Part shown: positions 63,493 to 64,000 of the stretch, in pieces
Numbering within the stretch: position 1 is the first letter of the stretch
Layout: every line of letters begins with the position of its first letter
Source of the DNA: Melaminivora suipulveris
GTDB taxonomy: Bacteria; Pseudomonadota; Gammaproteobacteria; Burkholderiales; Burkholderiaceae_C
Assembly: GCF_003008575.1 (NCBI RefSeq)
Contig: NZ_CP027667.1
Span: forward strand, 124,001-188,000
Direction of reading: 5' to 3'
DNA length: 64,000 nucleotides
The notes under the pieces: model-generated
Database searches by the model: none
Seen by the model: the letters and a program-made list of their open reading frames with translations, nothing else
What the model was told of the DNA's origin: nothing
Made by a program: the position numbers and the translations under genes

Positions 63493-64000
63493 TCAGGCGA
63501 GGTCGATGCAGTGCATGCCAAGGCGCCCGGCGCGGCGGTCGGCGAAGTAGCGCTCCAGCGTCACGCGCACGGTGCGAAAGGCGATTTCGTCCCAGGGGAT
63601 TTCCTGCTCGGCGAACAGTCGCGCCTCGATGGTCTCGTGCCCCGGCGCGAACCGCTCGGCCAGCACGGTGGCCAGATAAAACAGGTGGACCTGCCCCACG
63701 TGCGGCACGTTGACCAGCGAGAACAGCGGCCCCAGCGTGATCTGCGCGCCGGCTTCCTCGTCGGTCTCGCGCGCCGCGCCCTGGGCGGTGGTCTCGCCCA
63801 GTTCCATGAAGCCGGCCGGCAGCGTCCACTTGCCCCAGCGCGGCTCGATGTTGCGCTTGCACAGCAGCACGCGATCGCCCAGCACTGGCACGGTGCCGAC
63901 GACGTTCAGCGGGTTTTCGTAGTGGATGGTGGCGCAGGCCGGGCACACGGCGCGCTCGCGCGTGTCGCCATCGTCGGGCACGCGGTAGCTCACCCGCGCG
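63493..64000 (-). CDS. NUDIX hydrolase, start beyond the window
   Basis: At least 166 residues of a NUDIX hydrolase are encoded. The Nudix box is complete: GFMELGETTAQGAARETDEEAG fits G-x5-E-x7-REU-x-EE-x-GU, read in two parts around the glutamates that bind Mg2+. A CPAC pair with a following NPLNVVGTVP looks like the second half of the N-terminal zinc ribbon of NudC-like proteins; the first CxxC would lie upstream of base 64000, and the frame is open to the edge. A GTG at 63993 is therefore probably internal. The substrate is unknown. It lies 116 bases upstream of glgB on the same strand. Confidence 0.85.
   Translation of the reverse strand, partial: ARVSYRVPDDGDTRERAVCPACATIHYENPLNVVGTVPVLGDRVLLCKRNIEPRWGKWTLPAGFMELGETTAQGAARETDEEAGAQITLGPLFSLVNVPHVGQVHLFYLATVLAERFAPGHETIEARLFAEQEIPWDEIAFRTVRVTLERYFADRRAGRLGMHCIDLA

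Overview
The window is high-GC chromosomal DNA that reads as a betaproteobacterium of the order Burkholderiales, most likely family Comamonadaceae (the Acidovorax/Alicycliphilus/Melaminivora neighbourhood). This rests on gene order known from that group (carA-carB with greA close by; rlmE-ftsH-folP-glmM; smc-zipA-ligA; ispD-ispF beside mfd; a RisA/RisS-type OmpR/EnvZ pair) and on a short interspersed repeat of a kind I associate with Comamonadaceae. The genus is an inference. No rRNA, tRNA, CRISPR array, prophage or insertion sequence was seen, and no gene-free stretch exceeds 300 bases.

Layout. 0-3 kb: a zinc alcohol dehydrogenase, then a nitrosative-stress module (group III truncated haemoglobin, Ric iron-sulfur repair protein, divergent NsrR with a candidate operator between). 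3-6.9 kb: divergent LysG/ArgP regulator and LysE-family exporter, serB, an AbrB/PIN toxin-antitoxin pair and a CbiM-like membrane protein. 7-15.2 kb: mfd, ispD-ispF, an OmpR/EnvZ-type two-component system and a SIMPL-domain envelope protein. 15.2-25.8 kb: 3-hydroxybutyrate dehydrogenase, an alpha/beta hydrolase coupled to relA, carA-carB, an exported beta-carbonic anhydrase, greA and a DUF4149 membrane protein. 25.7-33.5 kb: a glycosyltransferase, yhbY, then rlmE-ftsH-folP-glmM and mgtE. 33.5-41.7 kb: rhodanese, Pcm-like methyltransferase, msrA, a BCCT transporter, an ABC exporter and a CHASE-PAS-GGDEF-EAL protein. 41.9-49.7 kb: smc, zipA, ligA and a patatin-like phospholipase. 49.7-63.4 kb: one minus-strand glycogen/trehalose operon, glgB-glgC-glgX-treZ-(malQ-treY fusion)-glgA, with four consecutive 4-base stop/start overlaps. 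The window ends inside a NUDIX hydrolase gene.

How the genes work together. The glg/tre operon encodes ADP-glucose synthesis (GlgC), chain growth and branching (GlgA, GlgB), debranching (GlgX) and conversion of linear maltodextrin to trehalose (TreY, TreZ), with MalQ fused to TreY. Ric and the haemoglobin form a nitric-oxide defence unit. The rlmE-ftsH-folP-glmM block combines ribosome, protease, folate and cell-wall functions, with a good sigma-32-type promoter match ahead of ftsH.

The most unusual signal is a roughly 56-base repeat present in ten recognisable copies plus one diverged candidate. Most copies share one open reading frame (S-V/A-G-V-N/D-Q-A-x-V/A-A-I). Two copies lie in frame inside genes (ligA and the DUF4149 gene), and a third segment inside ligA matches by hand count. 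Every convergent gene pair in the window with a spacer longer than about 10 bases holds one copy in that spacer. This resembles in principle the protein-coding palindromic elements of Rickettsia.
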